Source of the DNA: Candidatus Altarchaeum sp. CG2_30_32_3053 | Lineage (GTDB): Archaea; Altiarchaeota; Altiarchaeia; Altiarchaeales; Altiarchaeaceae | NCBI GenBank assembly: GCA_001873845.1 | Contig: MNZY01000212.1 | Location: forward strand, 1-15,836 | Reading direction: 5' to 3' | DNA: 15,836 bases | Part shown: in pieces, positions 7,173 through 14,155 of the stretch | How positions within the stretch are numbered: the stretch's first letter is position 1 | Layout of the letters: each line of letters starts with the position of its first letter | Notes under the pieces: model-generated | Database searches by the model: none | What the model saw: the letters and a program-made list of their open reading frames with translations, nothing else | What the model was told of the DNA's origin: nothing | Program-made: the position numbers and the translations under genes

Positions 7173-8105
7173 TTAAGACCATTGCCTTGGATCCAACAGG
7201 TATTCTGGAATACCATTAAATCGGTTTAAAATATTCTCAATTATTGATTTTTCTAATGAAGGTTTATTGTATAAATTAATGTTTTCTTTTAATTGATTTA
7301 AATTATCAACACCAAAAACAATTCCAGTTACTCCTTTTTGTGCTAATGGAAATTTCATCGCAACCTCATTAACTGTTCTTCCGGAATGTTCACCTATTTT
7401 TTTAAACTGATTTTTAAAATTGATTATTTCATGAAGTTTATCCGGAACATCAGTATTATCCATTAATATTAAGCCCTGCAGGTAAATGCTTCTCACGAAT
7501 ACTGCAATACCTTTTGAATGTGCTTTCTCAAAAAATCCTGATTTTATCAACCTTTGATCAAATACATTAAAAGGAACCTGTACCGCAGTTATTTCGTCTA
7601 TTGAAAGAGCGGTTTCTGCTTCCTTTGGTGTGTAAACTGAAACACCTATATTATTAATTAAATTTTCTTCTTTTAATTTTGAAAGGTGCTTTATTATGGT
7701 ACCGTCTTTTATTAGCATTTGCTCTGCCTTGTGCAGCATATAAATCGGAATTGAATCCATACTCAGGTTACTCAAAGATGAATGAACGGATTGTTCTACT
7801 TGATTTTTTATGTCTCCGTCGCTTGTTGTTTCATTAACTTTTGGCGATAACTTTGTTATGATTATTATATTTTCTTTTTTTGGATAATTACTAAGAATTT
7901 CACCTAAAATTTTTTCACTATCCCCGTAAGCGTTTGCAGTATCCAATGCATTTATGCCTGAATCAAAAGCATTTAATAAAATTTCTTCTACTTGTTCCTT
8001 TGAAGGTTTACCTGTTTTATTTGCAATCCCGTAGTTTAATCCAAATTGCACGGTTCCAAGAATCAAATGTGATATTTTATATCCACTTACATTAATATAT
8101 TCCAT
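7173..8105 (-). CDS. Aldo/keto reductase
   Basis: This 310-residue cytoplasmic NAD(P)H-dependent TIM-barrel oxidoreductase has the complete catalytic tetrad: Asp55 (LDTANAYG), Tyr60, Lys85 (IITKLSP) and His125 (YMLHKAE). The N-terminal LILGTVQFGLNYGIANKTGK is typical of a subgroup found in surface-sugar loci. It overlaps the upstream epimerase gene by 14 bases and ends one base before the likely pseC start. A carbonyl reduction (or the reverse) on a sugar intermediate is inferred. Standard pseudaminic acid synthesis has no such step, so it points to a modified product or an alternative precursor route. Confidence 0.85.
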   Translation of the reverse strand: MEYINVSGYKISHLILGTVQFGLNYGIANKTGKPSKEQVEEILLNAFDSGINALDTANAYGDSEKILGEILSNYPKKENIIIITKLSPKVNETTSDGDIKNQVEQSVHSSLSNLSMDSIPIYMLHKAEQMLIKDGTIIKHLSKLKEENLINNIGVSVYTPKEAETALSIDEITAVQVPFNVFDQRLIKSGFFEKAHSKGIAVFVRSIYLQGLILMDNTDVPDKLHEIINFKNQFKKIGEHSGRTVNEVAMKFPLAQKGVTGIVFGVDNLNQLKENINLYNKPSLEKSIIENILNRFNGIPEYLLDPRQWS

Positions 8106-9039
8106 TGTTATTTGATTTCATCCAGTCCTCTAATCTTTTAATTCCCTCTTCAAGGCTTACCTTTGGTTCCCATCTAAGCAATTTCCTTGCCTTTGAATAG
8201 TCACAGAGCAGTTTTGGAATTTCACTCTGAGGGTGATGATGTGGCACATGCTTTATCTTATTTTTATCCTTTACAATTAACATAGCAAGGTCATTTATAG
8301 AAATATCTTTTCCACATCCCGCATTTATAACTTCACCAACCGCTTTTTCTGAAAACGCCGCCTTAACTATGAAATCCGCACAATCTTCAACATACAATAA
8401 ATCCCTTGTCTGTGTTCCGTCACCGAATATATTAAGAGTTTCTCCTTCAAGATTTCTTTTGACAAATATTGAAACTACTCCGCCTTCCATATTGCTTTTT
8501 TGGAATGGTCCGTATGTGTTGAAAGGTCGCACGATAACAACTGGCAATCTCAAACCGTAATAATAAGATTCTGCCAATGCCTCTACCGCAACCTTTGAAC
8601 CGGCATAGGGGGATATTGGTTTGATTTTATGCTCTTCTGTTATTGCACCTCCTCTTGATAAATCATAAACCATGCATGTTCCAAGCAAAACAACCTTTGT
8701 TTTATATTTCAAGGCTTCCTGTAGGATGTTGTATGTTCCAATAACATTAATTTCAAAGTCCTTTTGCGGGTTATCAAGTGACTCCTGAACATTAATTTGC
8801 GCTGCAGCATGTATGCATATATCAAATTTATTTTTAAATAAATTAGAAATTAAATCTTTATCTCTTATATCACCTTTAACAAACTTTTTAAAATAGGGGT
8901 TATTTTTAAATTCTTCAATATTTTTCTCTTGCCCGTTTGAAAGGTCATCAATTATCCACACATCATGTCTTTCATAAAGCAGTTTCTTGGCGACCCACCT
9001 GCCGATGAATCCAGCGCCGCCGGTGACTAAAATTTTCAT
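8092..9039 (-). CDS. Extended-SDR NAD-dependent nucleotide-sugar epimerase/dehydratase
   Basis: This 315-residue Rossmann-fold enzyme of the UDP-glucose-4-epimerase superfamily has the NAD-binding TGGAGFIG (6-13), an acidic Asp31-Asp32 at the end of the second strand (WIIDDLSNG) that favours NAD, GDIRD (57-61), HAAAQINVQES (77-87), and the catalytic YxxxK as Tyr145-Lys149 in SPYAGSKVAVEAL. The usual Ser/Thr region reads GTCMVYD (120-126). RPFNTYGP (171-178) and TRDLLYVEDCADF (in the 200s) complete the family pattern. It could be a 4-epimerase or a 4,6-dehydratase. The absence of a Glu right after an Asp or Thr catalytic residue in GTCMVY makes a 4-epimerase or related enzyme slightly more likely. 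It follows the second methyltransferase gene by 10 bases. Confidence 0.82.
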   Translation of the reverse strand: MKILVTGGAGFIGRWVAKKLLYERHDVWIIDDLSNGQEKNIEEFKNNPYFKKFVKGDIRDKDLISNLFKNKFDICIHAAAQINVQESLDNPQKDFEINVIGTYNILQEALKYKTKVVLLGTCMVYDLSRGGAITEEHKIKPISPYAGSKVAVEALAESYYYGLRLPVVIVRPFNTYGPFQKSNMEGGVVSIFVKRNLEGETLNIFGDGTQTRDLLYVEDCADFIVKAAFSEKAVGEVINAGCGKDISINDLAMLIVKDKNKIKHVPHHHPQSEIPKLLCDYSKARKLLRWEPKVSLEEGIKRLEDWMKSNNNGIY

Positions 9040-9049
9040 TGTGGTTATT

Positions 9050-9862
9050 TTATTTTTTGATAGTAATTATTGAAGATTGGTTAATTCCCCCCCCCGACTG
9101 AATATCCAATGATTCATTTCTTTGAATTTTATATCCCAAGTCCCTTATACTTTTTATTAATATTCGATTATGATCAGAATTTATAAGATATAATTTTTGA
9201 ACGGGATTTCCATTTTCAAATATTGGTTCAATCAGGATTATCTTTTTCTTTGCAATCCTATACATTTCTTTCAAAGCAATTGAGCAACTGTAAGGAATCT
9301 GCTCCAAGCAGTGCATGCTGAAAACGATATCAAAATAATCATCATTCTGTTCATTACATCTCTCTGTAATTGATTTTTGATAAAATATAATTCTATCAAG
9401 CTTTCCTGAAAAATACCTTTTTGCTACTTCAATTCTTTCATTAGAAATATCAAGTCCATAGAGTTCTATCTGGTTGCCAAACTTTTCTTTTAGATTTACA
9501 AGATTTATACAGTTCCCGCATCCAACCTCCAGAACTTTTATCTGTTTTTTATCAGAAATTTCCTTTTCTATTTCCTCAAATAGATATTTCAGGTAATTAT
9601 TACGCACCTCTTTATTTCTCATCCACGCAAGTTTGCCTTTATATAAACAAAGTTCAGAACTAAACTCATACTCTTTTTGCTCTCTATCACCATATTTATC
9701 ATACATATTCTTACTATCCTGTTCTGTTTTTAACCAAGAGTTAATTTTAAGTTTATTTGAAAACTGTTTTTTTAGTCGCCTCATGCAGTATGTATAATAT
9801 ATTTGAGTACTGAAGGGTACATTAACAATAATTTTTGATAATAATTTTTTAATGGATTTCAT
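9050..9862 (-). CDS. Class I SAM-dependent methyltransferase with a poly-G tract near its 3' end
   Basis: This 270-residue methyltransferase carries motif I VLEVGCGNCINL (110-121), the acidic LYGLDIS (134-140), and YFDIVFSMHCLEQI (176-189) with the motif-II/III strand. A basic N-terminus (about residues 1-45, KKLLSKIIVNVPFST) precedes the fold and might aid membrane or partner contact. Nine consecutive G encode SGGG at 257-260, thirteen codons before the end. Changing the tract to eight or ten G replaces the last beta strand (INQSSIITIKK) with six or fewer other residues. The substrate is unknown. It sits between the cupin and epimerase genes, so a sugar methyl group is the likely product. 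No Shine-Dalgarno is visible. Confidence 0.75.
   Translation of the reverse strand: MKSIKKLLSKIIVNVPFSTQIYYTYCMRRLKKQFSNKLKINSWLKTEQDSKNMYDKYGDREQKEYEFSSELCLYKGKLAWMRNKEVRNNYLKYLFEEIEKEISDKKQIKVLEVGCGNCINLVNLKEKFGNQIELYGLDISNERIEVAKRYFSGKLDRIIFYQKSITERCNEQNDDYFDIVFSMHCLEQIPYSCSIALKEMYRIAKKKIILIEPIFENGNPVQKLYLINSDHNRILIKSIRDLGYKIQRNESLDIQSGGGINQSSIITIKK
9087..9095 (-). repeat. Second poly-G tract (G9 on coding strand)
   Basis: Nine consecutive C on the plus strand, nine G on the coding strand, lie near the 3' end of the methyltransferase gene. In the given length the frame continues GGG INQSSIITIKK. With eight G it reads ELTNLQ then stop, and with ten G it stops after one Asn. A slip would therefore swap or delete only the last strand of the protein. 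Confidence 0.85.
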
Positions 9863-9890
9863 CTTATTTAATAATTAAATTTTAACATAA

Positions 9891-10286
9891 TTAAAATTCA
9901 TATTCAAAGGTGTCATCAGTATCTTCAGGGGTTTTGCTGAAAATCACAACGCTTGCTTTATTTTCACTTATATTCTTAATCACATGTGCAACGCCCAGAG
10001 GAATATAAATTATATTATAATTCTCTGAATCTAAATTTAGAATAAGAGTTTCCCTTTTTTTTGTCTTGATATCTTCAAGTATTAATTCAACTTTTCCGGA
10101 ACAGATACACAACCACTCTTCTTTTTTATTATGATAATGTTTTGCTCTTGTTTTGCCCGGCTCAATTGAAACCAAATAAGAGTGAACACAATTAAACGGC
10201 TCATCATCATAATTCATTGAAACAAGTTCAGAAAGCCACCCGTCTTCGCGGATATGTTTTTTCCTGATCAGTTTTTTGTACATCAT
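9891..10286 (-). CDS. Small single-domain cupin, possible sugar epimerase or isomerase
   Basis: This 131-residue cupin beta-barrel protein carries both cupin motifs: KHYHNKKEEWLCICSGKVEL (49-68), with metal ligands His50, His52 and Glu56 or Glu57, and IYIPLGVAHVIKNIS (93-107), with the fourth ligand His101. The metal site is therefore intact. Small cupins of the CapF C-terminal, WxcM/FdtA or RmlC-like type commonly sit beside dehydratases and act on 4-keto nucleotide sugars. This protein's ATG immediately follows the stop codon of the PseB-like gene with no gap, so it is likely to act on that enzyme's product or to regulate it. C3 or C5 epimerisation of the 4-keto intermediate is an inference. 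I cannot exclude a binding-only role. Confidence 0.78.
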   Translation of the reverse strand: MMYKKLIRKKHIREDGWLSELVSMNYDDEPFNCVHSYLVSIEPGKTRAKHYHNKKEEWLCICSGKVELILEDIKTKKRETLILNLDSENYNIIYIPLGVAHVIKNISENKASVVIFSKTPEDTDDTFEYEF

Positions 10287-11333
10287 TTACAATAATGTGT
10301 TTGATTCATAAAGAATTTTTTTAATTTCCTCTTTACTCAGAATAGGCATTTTATGAGAATTATAATCACTGCTGTGAACATCAGTTGCACCAAGTCCCCT
10401 CAAATATTCTTTATTTATCAATTCTTTCAATTGCGGAAAAACAATAAACATATCTTTGGTTTCAAGCGACCGTGTTACTTCTTCTTCTGTCATCAGTTCT
10501 TCGTAATATTTTTCACCTGATTTAAGCCCCATTATTTTTATTTCAATGTCATCCGGATTAAATTTGTATTTTGGTGCAATTTCTCTTATAACAACATCAA
10601 CAAGATCATTTAATCGAACAGCAGGTATTTTAAATATAAAAACCTCACTTCCCTGTGCAATTTCACTGGATTTAAATAAAAGTTCAACTGCTCTTTCTAT
10701 AGACATTATAAATCTTGTCATCGTAAGATCTGTTACTGTAATAGGTCCACCATTTTTTATCTGTTTGATCCACAAAGGAATTACAGAACCCCTTGAGCCA
10801 AGAACATTACCAAACCTGACTGATGAAAATGTTGTTTTCCTTTTTCCTTTGTAATAATTTGCAGAAATCATTAGTCGTTCACCTAATAATTTCGTGGCAC
10901 CCATAGTATTTGTAGGATTCGCCGCTTTGTCGCTGCTTGTGAATATCACTTTTTCAACTTCATTCTCTATTGAAACATTTATTAAATTTTGCAAACCCAA
11001 GATATTGGTTTTAACTGCTTCAAAGGGGTTATATTCGCAGGAACTAACATGCTTTAATGCTGCTGTATGAAAGATAATATCAATATCCTCAATTGCTCTT
11101 TCAAGTCTTTCTTTATCTCTAATGTCTCCTAAGAAAAATCTTAATTTATCAAAATCTTTGGCACTTAATTTTTGTTCTAATTCATGCTCCAGTTCGAATT
11201 CATGGGATTCATCTATGTCAAGTATCCGCACAATTTCAGGATCAAATTTAAAAATTTGATTTATTATTTCTTTTCCTACCGAGCCGACGCCTCCGGTAAT
11301 TAATATACTTTTATTTTTGAATATGGTTTTCAT
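10287..11333 (-). CDS. pseB: UDP-GlcNAc 4,6-dehydratase, PseB/CapD-like, SMK-type active site
   Basis: This 348-residue soluble extended SDR is expected to turn UDP-GlcNAc into a 4-keto-6-deoxy sugar with C5 inversion, the first step of pseudaminic acid synthesis. It has TGGVGSVG (13-20), GDIRD (69-73), HTAALKHVSSCEYNPFEA (89-106), FTSSDKAANPTN (131-142) with the catalytic Asp135 and Lys136, MGATK (144-148), and SVRFGNVLGSRGSV (171-184), which is characteristic of the CapD/FlaA1 family. The position that is Tyr in PseB is Met144 here, giving the Ser-Met-Lys arrangement described for WbpM-type dehydratases, though WbpM is membrane-anchored and this protein has no membrane segments. It overlaps the upstream gene by 23 bases and abuts the cupin gene. 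LegB-like or QuiC-type activity is possible; PseB is favoured by the PseI, PseC and PseH relatives in the same operon. Confidence 0.87.
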   Translation of the reverse strand: MKTIFKNKSILITGGVGSVGKEIINQIFKFDPEIVRILDIDESHEFELEHELEQKLSAKDFDKLRFFLGDIRDKERLERAIEDIDIIFHTAALKHVSSCEYNPFEAVKTNILGLQNLINVSIENEVEKVIFTSSDKAANPTNTMGATKLLGERLMISANYYKGKRKTTFSSVRFGNVLGSRGSVIPLWIKQIKNGGPITVTDLTMTRFIMSIERAVELLFKSSEIAQGSEVFIFKIPAVRLNDLVDVVIREIAPKYKFNPDDIEIKIMGLKSGEKYYEELMTEEEVTRSLETKDMFIVFPQLKELINKEYLRGLGATDVHSSDYNSHKMPILSKEEIKKILYESNTLL

Positions 11334-12762
11334 CTTTTAGGTTATATTGATATGTGTCATATAATGCCTTAGCTATTTTTTCTGCCTCTATTTTATTTAA
11401 CTTATCATTAACCTTTAAATACACTACAGTGTTTGCAAAGAAAGAAGCTTCCAAAACAGCGTATATAAAACTTTCCCATAATTTTTTATTATCTGTATAG
11501 TGCTTTTTATTTTCAAGCACAGCCTTTATCAATTTTGGTATTTGTTCAATCCTTTCCGGAATATACACTAAATCCGAATAAGAATAGAAAGCATTTCCAA
11601 AAGTAATTACTGTTTTTTCATATAAAAAAGCTTCCCATCCAGTTGTAGAGGCAATGGTTATAACTGCTTCAGAATTCTTTATTAAATCATGGCTATTTAT
11701 TGACGGGTCTATCACCCGTACTTTTTCAATTTTCTTAATTTTCTTCATTTGTTCTAGGGGAGTACCCCCTCCAATCCATCCGGGGTGTTCTTTTACATAA
11801 ATTTTTATATCCTTAGGTAAAGCTAAAGCAATTGAATTAACCAATTCTGCGTGATTAAAATAAAAGGGTGACCTAACAAGTACCTGCATATCAAAAGCAA
11901 GATGTAATGGAAAAAATACAAATTTCTCTTCCTTTCTAATCTTATCATACTTTATTTTATACTTTCCAATGAAATATCCATATACTCTTTTTGCGTAATC
12001 TTTGAATATTACATGTCGTTTTGCCCATGGACATTTATCATCGAAACTTAGAAGTGAAAGAAGCGTTTTAAATCTACGATTTATATTTTTTGTGGGATTA
12101 TCCGGTATGCAGAGCATAGCACCTTTGTTTTTAAACGAATTAACATACGATAAAACATTTTGTCTCTCGCCGTCTGATAATTCGCTATTCTTTTTATATA
12201 GTTCATAAATATCAATGAGTTTTTTATTTGCATTATTCTCGTTTATATCTGAAATTAAAGCACGGTCACCCACAACATCAATGGTGAAATAATATATGTT
12301 CCTCTTTTTAGCAATACAATATGCCGCTCTTCCAATTATTCCCCCTGTCGGATAAGTTACTATAAATTTAATATTCTCATGTTTATCAAAAAAATCATCC
12401 CAGAACGAAAGATAGTTTTCTATAATTCTAAATGCTTTTTTACGAGGCATTTCCCTAAGAACAAGATCTGAGAATCTTAGGAGTTCAAATGTAAGATTTT
12501 CTGGTAAATCATAATCATTATATCTTTTATAGGAGAAATTGTCTGGTTTATCCATAAAATTTGGTGCTACTTCTACATTCTTTTTATCTTTTAACACATT
12601 AAATGATTTCTTTGATGGCACCACGACATAATAACCCTCTAAATCATATTTTTCAGTCAGTTTTGAGCCAACAACATAATCAAGTATTGCTTCCTGCCAA
12701 CTTCCAACATTCCAACAAAAACCTATTTTTTCCATTTCATTAATTAATGTGTCTTTTATCAT
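11311..12762 (-). CDS. GT-B-like capsule-type glycosyltransferase (putative nonulosonate or sugar-phosphate transferase)
   Basis: This 483-residue cytoplasmic or membrane-associated protein has no clear transmembrane segments. The C-terminal half resembles the capsule-synthesis/CDP-glycerol-transferase GT-B fold: VFFPLHLAFDMQVLVRSPFY, then KIYVKEHPGW (the KxHP signature), and SEAVITIASTTGWEAFLYEKTVITFG, the nucleotide-binding Ser/Thr-Gly-Glu-Ala stretch. The N-terminal half is likely the acceptor domain. KpsC/KpsS-type enzymes of this fold move Kdo, a related ulosonic acid, so transfer of the locus's own sugar is a reasonable inference. It overlaps its neighbours by 23 bases on each side. It has a fold similar to the preceding gene's product, though overall the sequences differ. 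Acceptor and donor are unknown. Confidence 0.7.
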   Translation of the reverse strand: MIKDTLINEMEKIGFCWNVGSWQEAILDYVVGSKLTEKYDLEGYYVVVPSKKSFNVLKDKKNVEVAPNFMDKPDNFSYKRYNDYDLPENLTFELLRFSDLVLREMPRKKAFRIIENYLSFWDDFFDKHENIKFIVTYPTGGIIGRAAYCIAKKRNIYYFTIDVVGDRALISDINENNANKKLIDIYELYKKNSELSDGERQNVLSYVNSFKNKGAMLCIPDNPTKNINRRFKTLLSLLSFDDKCPWAKRHVIFKDYAKRVYGYFIGKYKIKYDKIRKEEKFVFFPLHLAFDMQVLVRSPFYFNHAELVNSIALALPKDIKIYVKEHPGWIGGGTPLEQMKKIKKIEKVRVIDPSINSHDLIKNSEAVITIASTTGWEAFLYEKTVITFGNAFYSYSDLVYIPERIEQIPKLIKAVLENKKHYTDNKKLWESFIYAVLEASFFANTVVYLKVNDKLNKIEAEKIAKALYDTYQYNLKDENHIQK

Positions 12763-14095
12763 AAAATATATCTAAATAAAGGTAATATTTTATTTTTAAT
12801 GCCTCAAATCTGTTATGATAATATATTTCATGGCAATATTTCAAAACCCTTAACTTCTTAATTGGAATTTTACTTATAAAAGAGTATTTGGTTATAAATC
12901 TTGTTTTTTCAAAGATAATATGTATTATATAATGTTTTAGATAATTGATTAAATTAGTTTTTTTTATTTTTCTATTTCTTGTCTTTTCTAAAAATTCTTT
13001 AATTATTTTTCCTACTCTTATATGATTTTTACCGTCATCCCATTCAATTATATTTTTTATTATTTCTTTTCTGATTTCATCTTTTTCTTCAAACCAGGGT
13101 ATTTTACCAACGGTGTAAAAATTGTCTATTGCTTTCTGGCATTCTTCATATTTTTTAAATATCGGTGAACCTTTACTTATGTCAGAACGAGGAAAATTAG
13201 TTATGGTTGGATTTATTAAAAAGGTTTGTTTGTCTAAAAGCCATGCTTCCATAGCGCTGGTGGATTCGTATGCAATTAAAAAATCACTCCCACATATGCA
13301 GTCAGCAATGTTTTCCTCGTGCTGTATTTCAATAATGTTATTATATTTATATAAGTCAACAAACTCTGTATTTTTTTTAATTTTATACATACCTGGATGA
13401 TATTTTAATATAAAAAGAATATCCTTATTGTTCTGAATTAGTTTTTTTAGTATTTTATTAACAAGCAGCCGGTCTTCTTTGAAATTTTTTATTTGTTCTT
13501 CTCCATAAATTTTTAGAATAGATTCTTTATCCATTTCGAATAAATCACCAAAAAGCTGATCAAATCCCCATCCAGCAATACAGATAATCTTTTTATAATC
13601 TTTTTTATATTTTTTAATAAATTTATCTCTACTCATAAACTTATATATTTTATACCTGTCAAAACCGACCCCTCCAGAAACCCCGATTTTATCCGTTAGT
13701 TCAGGATAATATTTAAATGTTAGCTTTCTACTCCTTTCACTCCACTGAAGAGTTAAATCTTCATACATAATTTTATCTTTATTAATTCCCCAAACCATTT
13801 CATGAATTTTTTTCTCATCAAAATCTCCCTCAGAGGTCAAACTCAATACAGGAATATTTCTTTTTGCAGCATATTTAACCACTTTAATGTAATTGTTATC
13901 CCCAACTGAATTAGGAACAAGTAGTAACTTTGGATTTATTTTATTCAACCAGTATCGTCCGTCAACTCCTGACCCAGAAAAAGTTGATAAACCAAGAACT
14001 TTTTCACAGTAATATAAAATAGGAATAACTATTTCTACATCTCTGCCTGTTGACATCATAGTCAAACTTAATACATCAACTTTTCTCTTAACCAT
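12740..14095 (-). CDS. GT-B-like surface-carbohydrate biosynthesis protein
   Basis: This 451-residue protein has a GT-B-like layout. KVVKYAAKRNIPVLSLTSEGDF (from about residue 69) and SGGVGFDRYKIY fall in the N-terminal half. ICIAGWGFDQLFG, ILFILKYHPG (the KxHP signature) and DFLIAYESTSAMEAWLLDKQTFLINP, the donor-phosphate-binding Ser-Thr-Ser-Ala-Met-Glu-Ala, fall in the C-terminal half. About 100 residues after the fold (from about 350) are Lys/Ile/Tyr-rich and contain no clear membrane span. This layout is seen in proteins annotated as surface carbohydrate biosynthesis or CDP-glycerol-glycerophosphotransferase relatives. It overlaps the next gene by 23 bases. It may be one of a pair of transferases that add the nonulosonate or a repeat unit. 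Its substrates are not readable. Confidence 0.65.
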   Translation of the reverse strand: MVKRKVDVLSLTMMSTGRDVEIVIPILYYCEKVLGLSTFSGSGVDGRYWLNKINPKLLLVPNSVGDNNYIKVVKYAAKRNIPVLSLTSEGDFDEKKIHEMVWGINKDKIMYEDLTLQWSERSRKLTFKYYPELTDKIGVSGGVGFDRYKIYKFMSRDKFIKKYKKDYKKIICIAGWGFDQLFGDLFEMDKESILKIYGEEQIKNFKEDRLLVNKILKKLIQNNKDILFILKYHPGMYKIKKNTEFVDLYKYNNIIEIQHEENIADCICGSDFLIAYESTSAMEAWLLDKQTFLINPTITNFPRSDISKGSPIFKKYEECQKAIDNFYTVGKIPWFEEKDEIRKEIIKNIIEWDDGKNHIRVGKIIKEFLEKTRNRKIKKTNLINYLKHYIIHIIFEKTRFITKYSFISKIPIKKLRVLKYCHEIYYHNRFEALKIKYYLYLDIFYDKRHIN

Positions 14096-14155
14096 CTTTG
14101 GACTGTTTTAACTAATCATTAATTGAATTTAATTGAATATTGAACTTCCTAAAAA

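Noticed and set aside
7172..7216. Upstream ATG giving a 397-residue PseC
   Set aside because: The additional 15 residues lie inside the aldo/keto reductase gene. The ATG at 7171, one base after that gene's stop, begins a typical PseC N-terminus.
11756..11772. Small inverted repeat AGGGG/CCCCT inside the 483-residue gene
   Set aside because: It is only five base pairs, is internal to coding sequence, and encodes the GGGTP loop; nothing marks it as a regulatory element.
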